A stretch of 64,000 nucleotides of DNA from Pseudidiomarina taiwanensis (GTDB lineage Bacteria; Pseudomonadota; Gammaproteobacteria; Enterobacterales; Alteromonadaceae). The notes beneath the pieces were generated by a model, which worked only from the letters and a program-made list of their open reading frames with translations, was not told the DNA's origin and did no database searches. Position numbers and translations under genes: made by a program. Numbering within the stretch: position 1 is the stretch's first letter; the number at the start of each line of letters is the position of its first letter. Where the stretch lies: contig NZ_PIQG01000001.1 in NCBI RefSeq assembly GCF_003987435.1, positions 372,001 through 436,000 on the forward strand. Reading direction: 5' to 3'. Below, one piece after another: positions 28,263 through 37,589 of this stretch.

Positions 28263-30608
28263 ATGTTGTTAAGCGCCTATATCACGGCCGCAGCACTTGC
28301 TGCTGCGCAAGAGCCCGTCACGCCAGAACAAACAGAGCAAAACGAAATTGAGATTATCGAAGTGCGCGGTGAGCGCAATGCAGCGCTTACCCTGCCGAAT
28401 GAGACCCCGGTCGATAGCGGTTTTGGTGATGCAAGCTCGATGTTTGACAGTAATCGGGCGGTGACCGCAATTTCGAAAGCGTTGCGCGAGGCACTGGCGA
28501 TCGATGACATGCACGATGTACAAAAAGTGGCGCCCAATACCTATGCTGCGGCGGGTTTTGGTGCACCAAGTTTACCGACTATTCGAGGTCAACTAGGCGA
28601 ACTCTTTCAGCTCGGGATGCGCCGCCAAGGTGGCAATAATGGACTGGGGATTCCAATGTCGTTTAATGGCGTGGATGAAATTGCCGTGGTTCGTGGAATG
28701 GCTCCAGTCATGTACGGTTCGACTCAGCGTACCGGGGGCTACTTACAACTGCAACCGAAGCGGGCCAATTTGAGCCAGCAGCAAGGCGAAGTAAATTTGA
28801 GCGTCGGCAGCTGGCAGCAATACCAAGGGCAATTTGACTACAATAGTGTGCTGAATGCCGATAGCTCAGCACTTCGCATCAGCGCTGAAGTTGTTCGCGA
28901 AGATAGCTTCTATGATTTCACCGAATATGAAAGTGATAGCCTTTATCTTGCTTATGCACATCAATTTAATCCTGACGTCCGCTTAGATTTACATGCTGAG
29001 TTTTATCAAGTTGACTGGACCGATAATGCTGGAATTAACCGACCGACCCAGGCGCTCATCGATGACGGTTTGTACGTAACAGGCCAGGGCCGCCAAGCAA
29101 ATGGTTCGAACGTGCCAGGGGCCTTTAGTCTGGTTACACCAGAAGCGCTTGTAGATATTCCTCGTTCACGTGTTTATACCGATCCTGAAGATATCAACAA
29201 CGCTCAGACCTATCTTATCTACGGGTTACTTGATTGGCGCATCGCGACCGATCTCGACTTTAGTCAGCGTTTCTATTTACAGCATCTGCAGCGCGAAGAG
29301 ATAGCGCAGAACTCGTTTGTTGAAATCGTTGATGGTGCGACCACCTTTGAGACCCGCTCAGAATTTCGCAAGGCTTGGCAAGATGGTGGGGTAACTTGGT
29401 TTGGCGCAAACTTGCGTTACAACGATGTACTCGGCTTTAGCCAATTTACCACGGAAGCCGATTTACCGGTTGATTTGCTGGGTCCTATTGAAAATCGTCG
29501 GATTCCACTGACTGCAGCGCAGCAAGCTCGATTAATTGAGTTGCGTCCAGGTGTGTTTGTCTCGCCCGGCACGCAATATGATTTAAACCAAGATGGCGCA
29601 GGTGACTTCAATTTATCCGATACCACTGATTCCACCAGTTACCAGTGGGGGCTGTTTGCGCAACATAACTATCCAATCTCCGAGCAGTGGCAAGTCGAGT
29701 TGGGCCTGCGCGCTGATTACTACGATGTGACCGCCGCTGATCCCTTTGCCCAACAACTCACTGGCAACCAGGTCGAGGATAGCTATTCAGACTGGCTTTG
29801 GGGTAAACACCTGAGCCTTCGCTATGAACCAAGTGCAGGGCAGGCACTTTACGTGACCTGGCAGCAGAGTGACTCAACCTCAAATAGTCTTGCTGGTGGC
29901 ACTGTGCTTGGCGCGGATCAACAGATCAATCCGCTTAACTTTGCGACCGAGAACGAAAATATCGAACTTGGCTATAAATGGCAGCCGCTTGATAGCAATT
30001 GGTACCTCGACCTTGTTGCCTACAACCAAAAGCGAAGCCTGCGGAATCGAGATGGATCAAATTCAGGCATTAAAGCCCGAGGCTTTGAGAGTCAATGGTT
30101 TTATCAGGCCGAGCAGGCTTGGCTGAGTCTCAGCTATAGCTATCTTGATGCCCGTTTTGATGACTCAGCGGCGTTTCAAGATTCGCGCTCGGTTTATGAT
30201 GCCTTTACCACAGACCGGCCTGATCTTGTCGCGGGGACGGGAGTAGGCGCGCCAAATTTTGCTAGCTTCCCAGCAGCGGATGTGCGCGTACAGGGGTTAC
30301 CGGACCACACTGCGGCGTTAGCAACGGGTTATCGTCTAAACGATGCTTGGCAAGTGGGCGCCGATCTGACCTTTAACAGTGATTACAAACTGGATTATCT
30401 CGACCTTGTTCGGATACGTGATCAGTTTACTCTGAATATCAATGCGATTTGGCAACTCAGCGAACAGTCGCGGGTCCGCTTTGATGTGTTTAACGTCACC
30501 GATGAAGAAAATTGGTCGCCGGTATTTGAAGGGGGCTACTTTGGCTCGACTTTGGTGTTCCCGGAACTCCCGCGCCATGTTGAAGTCAGTTATCGTTATT
30601 CGTTTTAA
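28263..30608 (+). CDS. TonB-dependent outer-membrane receptor
   Basis: A 781-residue receptor. A short signal peptide ends near residue 15 (AALAAAQ), followed by a TonB-box-like IEIIEVRG, a plug domain with a TIRG and VVRGMAPVMYGSTQRTGG pattern, and a long beta-barrel ending in aromatic YRYSF, as required for barrel insertion. Ligand unknown: it is distant from the siderophore and B12 receptors I can recall. The next gene starts 17 bases downstream and the four after it overlap one another, so it probably feeds the ABC importer encoded there. ATG at 28263 is preceded by AGGAGAAG. Confidence 0.9.
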   Translation: MLLSAYITAAALAAAQEPVTPEQTEQNEIEIIEVRGERNAALTLPNETPVDSGFGDASSMFDSNRAVTAISKALREALAIDDMHDVQKVAPNTYAAAGFGAPSLPTIRGQLGELFQLGMRRQGGNNGLGIPMSFNGVDEIAVVRGMAPVMYGSTQRTGGYLQLQPKRANLSQQQGEVNLSVGSWQQYQGQFDYNSVLNADSSALRISAEVVREDSFYDFTEYESDSLYLAYAHQFNPDVRLDLHAEFYQVDWTDNAGINRPTQALIDDGLYVTGQGRQANGSNVPGAFSLVTPEALVDIPRSRVYTDPEDINNAQTYLIYGLLDWRIATDLDFSQRFYLQHLQREEIAQNSFVEIVDGATTFETRSEFRKAWQDGGVTWFGANLRYNDVLGFSQFTTEADLPVDLLGPIENRRIPLTAAQQARLIELRPGVFVSPGTQYDLNQDGAGDFNLSDTTDSTSYQWGLFAQHNYPISEQWQVELGLRADYYDVTAADPFAQQLTGNQVEDSYSDWLWGKHLSLRYEPSAGQALYVTWQQSDSTSNSLAGGTVLGADQQINPLNFATENENIELGYKWQPLDSNWYLDLVAYNQKRSLRNRDGSNSGIKARGFESQWFYQAEQAWLSLSYSYLDARFDDSAAFQDSRSVYDAFTTDRPDLVAGTGVGAPNFASFPAADVRVQGLPDHTAALATGYRLNDAWQVGADLTFNSDYKLDYLDLVRIRDQFTLNINAIWQLSEQSRVRFDVFNVTDEENWSPVFEGGYFGSTLVFPELPRHVEVSYRYSF

Positions 30609-30624
30609 CTAGAGACACGAGAAG

Positions 30625-32787
30625 ATGCTCAAGAAAGTTTCGATTATTGCAGTTATCGTGCTGATTCTAGCGGCCTTTTATCAATTTGATTTGGGTCAGT
30701 ATTTAACCTTGGCAGAACTTAAGGCACAGCGTGAAGTACTAAACGATTTCTATCAAAGTCATACCCTAGCGGTATTTGCGCTGTACTTTATTGGCTATGT
30801 CATCGCGACTGCAGTATCGATCCCAGGGGCGATTATTCTCACCCTTGGTGCTGGGGCTATCTTCGGTTTTGTGAATGGCCTCATCCTGGCTTCATTTGCC
30901 TCAAGCATAGGTGCCAGTTTGGCGTTTTTAAGTGCACGCTTTGTGCTTCGAGATAACTTAGAGCGCCGTTTTGAGCAGCGTTTGAAAACGCTCAATGCCG
31001 GTGTGCAAAAAGATGGCGCTTGGTATTTATTCACCTTACGCTTGGTACCGATTTTTCCGTTTTTCTTGATTAACCTCTTGATGGGGTTAACTCGGATGCC
31101 ATTGCGGACCTATTATTGGGTCAGTCAAATTGGCATGCTTGCCGGCACTGCGGTCTACGTCAATGCTGGCACACAGCTTGCTCAATTAGAGAGTATCAGT
31201 GGTATCGTGTCACCCGGTTTACTCGCGAGTTTCGCGCTCTTGGGCATTTTTCCACTCGTCGCGAAATGGTTCGTTAGCGTAATGAAACGCAAGCAGGTGT
31301 ATCGCGGTTGGACGCGTCCCCGGCAATATGATGACAATGTGATCGTGATTGGCGCTGGGGCTGGTGGCTTGGTCAGTGCCTATATTGCCGCGGCGGTAAA
31401 AGCTAAAGTTACCTTAATCGAAGCCAGCGAAATGGGTGGCGATTGTCTCAATACCGGCTGTGTCCCATCAAAAGCCTTGTTACATGCTGCGCACGGCGCG
31501 CACAGTATCAAGCGACTGCAAGCCGTGGGGATTAATTCAGGCTCGGTTCAGGTCGATTTTAAGCGGGTGATGGCCAAAGTGAAGGCAACCATCGCACGGA
31601 TTGAACCGAATGATTCGGTTGAGCGCTATCAAGGCCTAGGGGTGAATGTCATTCAAGGTTATGCCAAGCTCGTCTCTCCGTGGCAGGTTGAGGTGTATGA
31701 CCAGAGTGGTGAACTCATCACCACCCGTAGCGCTCGTTCGATTATTGTCGCAACGGGTGCGAGTCCGCTAATTCCGCCTATTCCGGGCTTGCAGGACACC
31801 CCATTTTTAACCTCTGAGACGATTTGGTCTTTGCAACACCAGCCTGAGACCCTTGCGATTTTGGGGGCAGGACCGATTGGCTGTGAATTTGCCCAAGCTT
31901 TTACGCGGCTCGGTAGCAAAGTCGTGCTGTTTGACCAAGCCGAGCAGATCTTGGGTAAAGAAGATGCTGATATGGCGCAATTGGTGCAGCAGCAACTTGA
32001 GCAAGATGGGGTTGAGATTCAACTCGGTGCCCGAGTAATCCGCACTGAAGTGACCCCCACTGAAGATGGCGGCGAGAGCATTACGATCGAGGTTGAGCAT
32101 GCTGATGGCAGCACGGCTTTGCATCAAGTCGACTCGGTTTTGGTCGCAGTGGGGCGGAAGCCACGAACGAGTGGGTTTGGTTTGGAAGAGCTAGGGGTAC
32201 AAATCGATTCAACGATTTCGACAGATGCGTTTTTACGCACCAATTACCCCAATATTTTTGCGGTTGGTGATGTGGCTGGCCCGTATCAATTTACCCACAC
32301 TGCCAGTCATCAGGCTTGGTATGCAGCGGTTAATGCGCTATTTGGTTTTGCCAAGAAATTTAAAGCCGATTATCGAGTGATCCCATGGGCAACCTTTACT
32401 GCCCCTGAGATTGCGACTGTCGGCTTGACTGAGAAAGAAGCGCAAGCGCAAGGGATTGCCTATGAGGTCACTGAGCACGATATGAGCGAAGTTGACCGCG
32501 CCATTACGGATGATATCGCCTACGGCAAAGTAAAAGTGCTGACGGTCCCAGGCAAGGATAAGATCCTCGGGGCGACCATAGTCGGTGCGCACGCTTCGGC
32601 GTTAATTAGCGAGTTTGTAACCGCGATGAAATTCAACCACGGTCTCAATGATATTTTAGGGACGATTCATTTGTACCCAAGCTTGCCCGAGGCGAACAAA
32701 TACGTGGCAGGAAATTGGAAACGGGCGCATGCCCCGCAAGCCGCGTTAAAGTGGCTCGAGCGCTTGCATCGTTGGAGACGTAAGTGA
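30625..32787 (+). CDS. Fusion of TVP38/DedA-like membrane domain with FAD pyridine nucleotide-disulfide oxidoreductase
   Basis: A 720-residue two-domain protein. Residues 1-220 form a TVP38/TMEM64 (SNARE-associated) membrane domain with several helices and the motif TLRLVPIFPFFLINLLMG. Residues 236-720 are a flavoprotein disulfide reductase: FAD-binding GAGAGG (243-248), redox pair Cys274-LNTG-Cys279, NAD(P)-binding GAGPIGCEFA, and a C-terminal HLYPSLPEA in place of the lipoamide-dehydrogenase HxxPTxxE site. It lacks the C-terminal Cys-Cys and N-terminal metal-binding domain of mercuric reductase. Similar fusions exist in gammaproteobacteria with no firm function. It is co-transcribed with the receptor before it and ynjB after it. 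Confidence 0.93.
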   Translation: MLKKVSIIAVIVLILAAFYQFDLGQYLTLAELKAQREVLNDFYQSHTLAVFALYFIGYVIATAVSIPGAIILTLGAGAIFGFVNGLILASFASSIGASLAFLSARFVLRDNLERRFEQRLKTLNAGVQKDGAWYLFTLRLVPIFPFFLINLLMGLTRMPLRTYYWVSQIGMLAGTAVYVNAGTQLAQLESISGIVSPGLLASFALLGIFPLVAKWFVSVMKRKQVYRGWTRPRQYDDNVIVIGAGAGGLVSAYIAAAVKAKVTLIEASEMGGDCLNTGCVPSKALLHAAHGAHSIKRLQAVGINSGSVQVDFKRVMAKVKATIARIEPNDSVERYQGLGVNVIQGYAKLVSPWQVEVYDQSGELITTRSARSIIVATGASPLIPPIPGLQDTPFLTSETIWSLQHQPETLAILGAGPIGCEFAQAFTRLGSKVVLFDQAEQILGKEDADMAQLVQQQLEQDGVEIQLGARVIRTEVTPTEDGGESITIEVEHADGSTALHQVDSVLVAVGRKPRTSGFGLEELGVQIDSTISTDAFLRTNYPNIFAVGDVAGPYQFTHTASHQAWYAAVNALFGFAKKFKADYRVIPWATFTAPEIATVGLTEKEAQAQGIAYEVTEHDMSEVDRAITDDIAYGKVKVLTVPGKDKILGATIVGAHASALISEFVTAMKFNHGLNDILGTIHLYPSLPEANKYVAGNWKRAHAPQAALKWLERLHRWRRK

Positions 32788-33929
32788 TGCGGCAATGGTT
32801 GCTGGCACTTAGCCTGCTGCTGAGCGGCTGGTTTTGCTCGATTGCTTACGCAGCACAAGATTGGCAAGCAACCCTTGCGGAGGCGCGCGGGCAGACGGTG
32901 TATTTTCATGCTTGGGGCGGTCAACAAGAAGTTAATGATTATCTGCAATGGGTCGCAGCTGAATTGGCGCGGCAATATGATATTCGCTTAGTACATGTCA
33001 AAGTTGCGGATATTGCCGAGTCGGCGCAACGTTTGGTTAATGAAAACCAAGCCGAGCCGTCGGCAGTGGACCTACTATGGATTAACGGTGAGAATTTTCA
33101 CTTTCTAAAACGCCAGCAGCAATTGCTTGCAGAGCTTGATAAGAAAGTTCCCAATCGTTCGTTACTGGCTCCCGCAGATGAATGGCAGCGAGATTTTGGC
33201 GTCGCAACTGATGGCTACGAATTACCATGGGGCGTAGGCCAGTTTCAATTGTTAGTCAGAGAACAGGTGCTGAACGAAGTCAATGTCACTACAGCTGAGC
33301 TTAGTCCGCAGCAATTACTGCGTTATGCAAAAAAGCACCCCGGTCGCATCAGTTATCCAAAGCCGCCCGAATTTCACGGCTCAACCTGGCTGAAAAATTT
33401 AATCTGGTCATTGAGCGCAGGTGACCCGCGTTTATTGGAGGCGCCAACAAACGCAGCTGAGCAAGCGTTATTGCCCCTGCTATGGGGCTACCTTGATGAG
33501 CTGCACCCCTTGCTTTGGCGGGCGGGTGAGGAGTTTCCGGCAAGCCAAGCGCAAACCTTAAATATGCTGGCGAATCAACAGCTGGATATGGCGCTTAGCT
33601 TCAGTCCGCAGCAGCTTTCGCAACTGCAGCAGCAAGGCTTGATGCCCCGTGGAATTACGCGGGCCTATTTAGCAGGCGGTGCCATTACCAATCATCATTA
33701 CCTCGCGATCAGTCGGCGCACTGCGGTGCCTGCGGCCGCCTTGGTCAGTTTAAATTTCCTGCTTAGCCCCGAGGCACAGCAGGCCAAGCGAGATTCTGCT
33801 TGGGCCGATTTATCTGTGTTGCAGCAGGCGCGCACAGGCGCCAATACAGAACTGTTTCCAACTGCGCCAGAATTGCACGTGGATTGGGTCGAACGATTGG
33901 AGCAAACGTGGCTCGCTCGTTACCAATAA
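32787..33929 (+). CDS. ynjB: ABC transporter substrate-binding protein, YnjB family
   Basis: A 380-residue periplasmic binding protein with a signal peptide ending near AYA (residue 22), followed by the YnjB-type N-terminus (VYFHAWGGQQEVNDYLQWVA). Family 1-like extracellular fold; the E. coli homologue YnjB has no proven substrate. The ATG overlaps the stop of the fusion gene by one base (TGATG), with GGAG nine bases upstream; a GTG one codon earlier is possible. Its 3' end overlaps the permease gene by 22 bases. Confidence 0.9.
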   Translation: MRQWLLALSLLLSGWFCSIAYAAQDWQATLAEARGQTVYFHAWGGQQEVNDYLQWVAAELARQYDIRLVHVKVADIAESAQRLVNENQAEPSAVDLLWINGENFHFLKRQQQLLAELDKKVPNRSLLAPADEWQRDFGVATDGYELPWGVGQFQLLVREQVLNEVNVTTAELSPQQLLRYAKKHPGRISYPKPPEFHGSTWLKNLIWSLSAGDPRLLEAPTNAAEQALLPLLWGYLDELHPLLWRAGEEFPASQAQTLNMLANQQLDMALSFSPQQLSQLQQQGLMPRGITRAYLAGGAITNHHYLAISRRTAVPAAALVSLNFLLSPEAQQAKRDSAWADLSVLQQARTGANTELFPTAPELHVDWVERLEQTWLARYQ

Positions 33930-35512
33930 TTGTCGCAACCAGCTGGGTAGGGTTCTGCTTAGTGCTCCCCGTGCTTGGCGTACTGTTGCTCATTGGTGAT
34001 GGATTGTGGCGGGTTTTGGGTCGTGGTGCGGAGCTCTTAAGCTCATTTTTTGAGGTGCCGGGCTTGTTGAGTATGGTCGGGCAGAGTCTCGGAACGGCAC
34101 TGATATCTGTGTTCATTAGTTTCGTACTGGTGCTATTGACCTTGCCGCATACTTTGCAGCGCTCACAATCGTGGTTTGCACGGGTGTTAATCGGGATGCC
34201 ACACTTAGTTGTCGCGATTGGCTTAGTTTGGTTGCTGGCACCGACCGGTTGGTTATGGCGCGTATTTGGCGCTACTGAGCCATCTATCACCTTATTCGAG
34301 CAGCAAAGCTTGATAAGCCTGTGGTTGGTCTTGGTGCTCAAAGAATTTCCGTTTTTGTGGCTAGTTGCGGGGATCGCGTTAAAGCGCCTCCCGGTCGCCA
34401 ATTGGTTTGTGCAAGGTCGCGCGCTTGGGCGCACCGACGCCCAGATATGGTGGTTAGTGGTGGTACCGGCGGTGGTGCGACAGCTTCGCTTGGCCCTGAT
34501 TATCGTGGCCGTGTATTCAGCCAGTGTCGTTGATGTGGCTTTATTACTTGGGCCGCAAAGCCCACCGCTATTCGCCGTGCAAGTGTATCAATGGTTTATG
34601 GATTTCGGTCCACAGCGGGCTGACTATGCGCGCTGGGGGAGTATTTTACTGTTGGCTTTGAGCTTACTGCTCGTTGGCATCGTCGTGTTGCATGAGCGCG
34701 TTTTTCTTTGGTTAACAGCAAGAGGGCTGAGCCGGAGCAGGGTATTGGGGCTTCCACCGGCTTGGCTACCCCAAGTGATGCTGACGGTGCTGCTGTGCTT
34801 GTTAGTGCTGATAGTATTCCAGTTACTGATTTTAACCGGCGCGCGCGGTTGGTTTTTCCCGCAGCTGTGGCCTGCCAGTTGGGAGCTCCAGCAAGTATTA
34901 CAAACGGTACAGAATCTTGCTCCGACTATTTTAAGTTCATTCCTGCTCGCCGCAGTGGTCAGCGTTCTCGCAACCGTTACTGTGGTCCTGTTAACTGAAT
35001 TACAACGGCATTATCAAAAACAGGTTTCGTTAACTCTGGTGTTGCTCCCTTTATTACTGCCGCAGATCATTTTGCTGTTAGGCTGGCAAAGCGCTTATTT
35101 TCTCTTCAGTAATACCCCTCATTGGGCTTGGATTGTGCTGTGCCATCTGCCATTTTCGATTGCTTACACTTTTATCGTGTATGCGCCGATTGAAGCACTA
35201 TATCCGCAGCGCACTCTGGTGGTAGCACAGAGTTTAGGTCACAGCTATTGGCAGGCGTGGTGGCGATTAAAAGCGCGCAGCTTAGCGCGGGTCATTGGTT
35301 TTAGCTTTGGTTTTGCTGCGGTAATCGCGCTGGCCCAGTATTTGCCAGTACAGATGACGGCGGCAGGGCGAGTGCAAACGCTCACCACTGAGTTTGTAAG
35401 TTTGGCAAGTGGCGGAATACGGCCTGAAGTTGTGACGATTGGACTGGTGTTAACTTTGGTGTCGTTTATTGCTTTATCATTGCAAACGGTAAAGGGGGAT
35501 ACGCAGTCATGA
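33908..35512 (+). CDS. ynjC: ABC transporter permease, YnjC family
   Basis: A 534-residue inner-membrane permease made of two fused halves with about twelve helices in all; each half has the binding-protein-dependent loop (GRALGRTDAQIWWLVVVP in the first and AQSLGHSYWQAWWRLKA in the second). Two permease halves in one chain is the thiamine/iron (ThiP/SfuB-like) design. GTG at 33908 has GGAG five bases upstream; a longer frame from 33800 has no support. It pairs with YnjB and YnjD. Confidence 0.9.
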   Translation: MARSLPIIVATSWVGFCLVLPVLGVLLLIGDGLWRVLGRGAELLSSFFEVPGLLSMVGQSLGTALISVFISFVLVLLTLPHTLQRSQSWFARVLIGMPHLVVAIGLVWLLAPTGWLWRVFGATEPSITLFEQQSLISLWLVLVLKEFPFLWLVAGIALKRLPVANWFVQGRALGRTDAQIWWLVVVPAVVRQLRLALIIVAVYSASVVDVALLLGPQSPPLFAVQVYQWFMDFGPQRADYARWGSILLLALSLLLVGIVVLHERVFLWLTARGLSRSRVLGLPPAWLPQVMLTVLLCLLVLIVFQLLILTGARGWFFPQLWPASWELQQVLQTVQNLAPTILSSFLLAAVVSVLATVTVVLLTELQRHYQKQVSLTLVLLPLLLPQIILLLGWQSAYFLFSNTPHWAWIVLCHLPFSIAYTFIVYAPIEALYPQRTLVVAQSLGHSYWQAWWRLKARSLARVIGFSFGFAAVIALAQYLPVQMTAAGRVQTLTTEFVSLASGGIRPEVVTIGLVLTLVSFIALSLQTVKGDTQS

Positions 35513-36159
35513 TCACCAAATTTGCTTGGCAACAATTGGCGATTCAGCTGGGGATGCGTGAGTATCGGCTACCGCCAATCGAACTAACGGGCTCAGATTG
35601 CTTGGTGCTCATGGGGGGCAGTGGGGCAGGTAAATCGTCGCTACTGCATTGGTTGCTTGGTGATAAACAAACGCACGTTAGTTGTCGCGATGAGGTTTAT
35701 TTGAACGGTGAACCGATTAATGACAAAAGCATTCAAGCGCGCCGAATCGGTCTGCTGATGCAAGATGTGCTGTTGTTTGAGCACCTCTCGGTACTCGATA
35801 ATTTGCGTTTTGCACTGCCGCATCGCTGGCGTCGTAAAAAGCCAGCAGAACAGCAGGCCTATCTACTTGAGCGCCTCAGTCAAATTGAAATGGCTGAGTT
35901 CGCTAATGCTGCACCTGCGCAACTAAGCGGTGGGCAAGCAGCGCGGATTGGCTTATTGCGCGCATTAATTGCTGAGCCACTTCTGATGTTGCTAGATGAG
36001 CCCTTTGCAGCGCTTGATCCGCGCCTGCGCAGCAAAATTCGAGATTGGACTTTTGCCCAGTTACAGCAAGCTGAGGTTCCCTGTATTATGGTGACGCACG
36101 ATCTCGGTGATATTCCAGCCACTGCCAAGCAACTGAATCTTGAGGATTACCATGTTTGA
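35509..36159 (+). CDS. ynjD: ABC transporter ATP-binding protein, YnjD family
   Basis: A 216-residue ATPase. Walker A MGGSGAGKSS, Q-loop LLMQDVLLFEHLSV, signature LSGGQAARIG, Walker B LLMLLDEPF and the switch histidine in VTHD are all present, so it should be active. The start overlaps the ynjC stop by four bases (ATGA) and its end overlaps ynjF by eight. It powers the YnjBC importer. Confidence 0.94.
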   Translation: MITKFAWQQLAIQLGMREYRLPPIELTGSDCLVLMGGSGAGKSSLLHWLLGDKQTHVSCRDEVYLNGEPINDKSIQARRIGLLMQDVLLFEHLSVLDNLRFALPHRWRRKKPAEQQAYLLERLSQIEMAEFANAAPAQLSGGQAARIGLLRALIAEPLLMLLDEPFAALDPRLRSKIRDWTFAQLQQAEVPCIMVTHDLGDIPATAKQLNLEDYHV

Positions 36160-36766
36160 CTCCCAGCTTCATCGAAGCGTCCAAAAACCGCTGCAGAGCC
36201 TCGCAAAAGCATGCTTAAAACTCGGTTTAAGCGCCAATCAAGTGACGTTACTTGGTTTTGCCGTTGGGCTAGCTGCTGCGGTTGCAATTAGCCAACAAGC
36301 CTATTGGCTCGGCTTACTCGGTATTCTTTTGAATCGGATTGCCGATGGGCTTGATGGTGCGATGGCGCGCTTGAGTGAGGTCAGCGATGCGGGAGGTTAT
36401 CTTGATATCAGCCTCGATTTTATCTTTTATTCGGCCATCCCATTTGCATTTTTGCTGGCCGATCCCGATGCCAATAGTATCGCTGCAGGGCTTTTGATGG
36501 TGACTTTTATGGGGACCGCCGCTACCTTTTTAGGGTTTGCTATTCAAGCCGAAAAGCACGGTATCGATAATCCTAAATTCCCGAATAAATCATTGCATTA
36601 TATGGGTGGGATCACCGAAGGAGGTGAGACCATCGTGGCCTTTAGCTTGATGTGTATCCTGCCGGCACACTTTGCGCTGATTGCGTTTGTTTTTGCTGGG
36701 CTGTGTTGGCTAACGGCTTTGAGCCGTTTATGGGCAGGCTATCAAACGCTTAAAGATCGGATTTAG
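36152..36766 (+). CDS. ynjF: CDP-alcohol phosphatidyltransferase, YnjF-like
   Basis: A 204-residue membrane enzyme with about five helices. The full catalytic motif of the family, DG-x2-DG-x-AR-x8-G-x3-D-x3-D, is seen in DGLDGAMARLSEVSDAGGYLDISLD. Such enzymes move a CMP-linked phosphatidyl or alcohol group in phospholipid synthesis. E. coli ynjF is in the same cluster as ynjBCD, with unknown product. ATG at 36152 has TGAGGA upstream. It overlaps ynjD by eight bases and the convergent hydroxylase by 17. Confidence 0.9.
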   Translation: MFDSQLHRSVQKPLQSLAKACLKLGLSANQVTLLGFAVGLAAAVAISQQAYWLGLLGILLNRIADGLDGAMARLSEVSDAGGYLDISLDFIFYSAIPFAFLLADPDANSIAAGLLMVTFMGTAATFLGFAIQAEKHGIDNPKFPNKSLHYMGGITEGGETIVAFSLMCILPAHFALIAFVFAGLCWLTALSRLWAGYQTLKDRI

Positions 36767-37577
36767 GCTTGGTAAACGGAATCTTCAAGAGCTGCCAAAG
36801 GGGGGTTGAGCTCGCTTCACTTGGATATTCATCAAGTCCGATTTCTAGCCCATCCGGGCCTTTTTCTGCACGCGCGGTATAACTGCCGAACAAACGATCC
36901 CAAATAGATAGGTTAAAGCCGAAGTTACTATCGGTTTCAACTTGCGCCCGCGAGTGGTGAATACGATGCATATCTTGGGTCACGATAAGCTTACGAACCC
37001 ATGGTTCGATGCGGCGCGGCAGCGCGACATTGCCGTGATTGAACATAGATGAGGCATTCAGAATCACTTCAAAAATAATCACTGCCAGTGGACTTATGCC
37101 AAGCGCCAGTACAGCGATTATCTTGATGAGCATTGAAATAATGATCTCAAGTGGGTGAAAACGCAGGCCGGTACTGACATCAAAGTCGATATCCGCATGA
37201 TGAACACGGTGCAGACGCCAAAGCAGGGGGATACGGTGAAAAAGTCGATGTTGCCAATAAATGATAGCGTCAAGGCAGATAACCGCGATAACGATGGCTA
37301 ACCCAGGCAAGGCTTGGTTTAGTTGGAAACTATTGAATAGCCCGAATTGATGTTGCTGAGCATAAGCCGCAGCGCCAACGGCACCCGCAGGGATAAGCAG
37401 TCGCAACACTAAGGTGTTAACCACAACCAAACCAAAGTTGGCACGCCAACGTCGCCATTTTGAAATTTTAGCCTGACGCTTCGGGGCGAGCTGCTCCCAA
37501 CTGAGCATCAGCAGCAACATCAGCCCGAAGGCACCGAGTCGCAACCAAACTTCATAAGCAAAAGGCTCAGTTGGCAT
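36750..37577 (-). CDS. Fatty acid hydroxylase / sterol desaturase family membrane protein
   Basis: A 275-residue integral membrane di-iron oxidase. The histidine boxes HRLFH, HRVHH and HRIHH bind the di-iron site, and about four hydrophobic helices surround them. Family members hydroxylate or desaturate fatty acids, sterols or carotenoids; the substrate here is unknown. It is the last gene of metG-rlmI-hinT-hydroxylase on the minus strand (12 bases after hinT) and overlaps ynjF tail to tail. Confidence 0.88.
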   Translation of the reverse strand: MPTEPFAYEVWLRLGAFGLMLLLMLSWEQLAPKRQAKISKWRRWRANFGLVVVNTLVLRLLIPAGAVGAAAYAQQHQFGLFNSFQLNQALPGLAIVIAVICLDAIIYWQHRLFHRIPLLWRLHRVHHADIDFDVSTGLRFHPLEIIISMLIKIIAVLALGISPLAVIIFEVILNASSMFNHGNVALPRRIEPWVRKLIVTQDMHRIHHSRAQVETDSNFGFNLSIWDRLFGSYTARAEKGPDGLEIGLDEYPSEASSTPLWQLLKIPFTKPKSDL

Positions 37578-37589
37578 GGTCTTGCCTGT

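Noticed and set aside
33763-34434. Open frame of 223 codons on the minus strand across ynjB and ynjC
   Set aside because: Antisense to two genes with clear family matches and membrane helices; low-complexity Asn/Thr/Pro-rich product.
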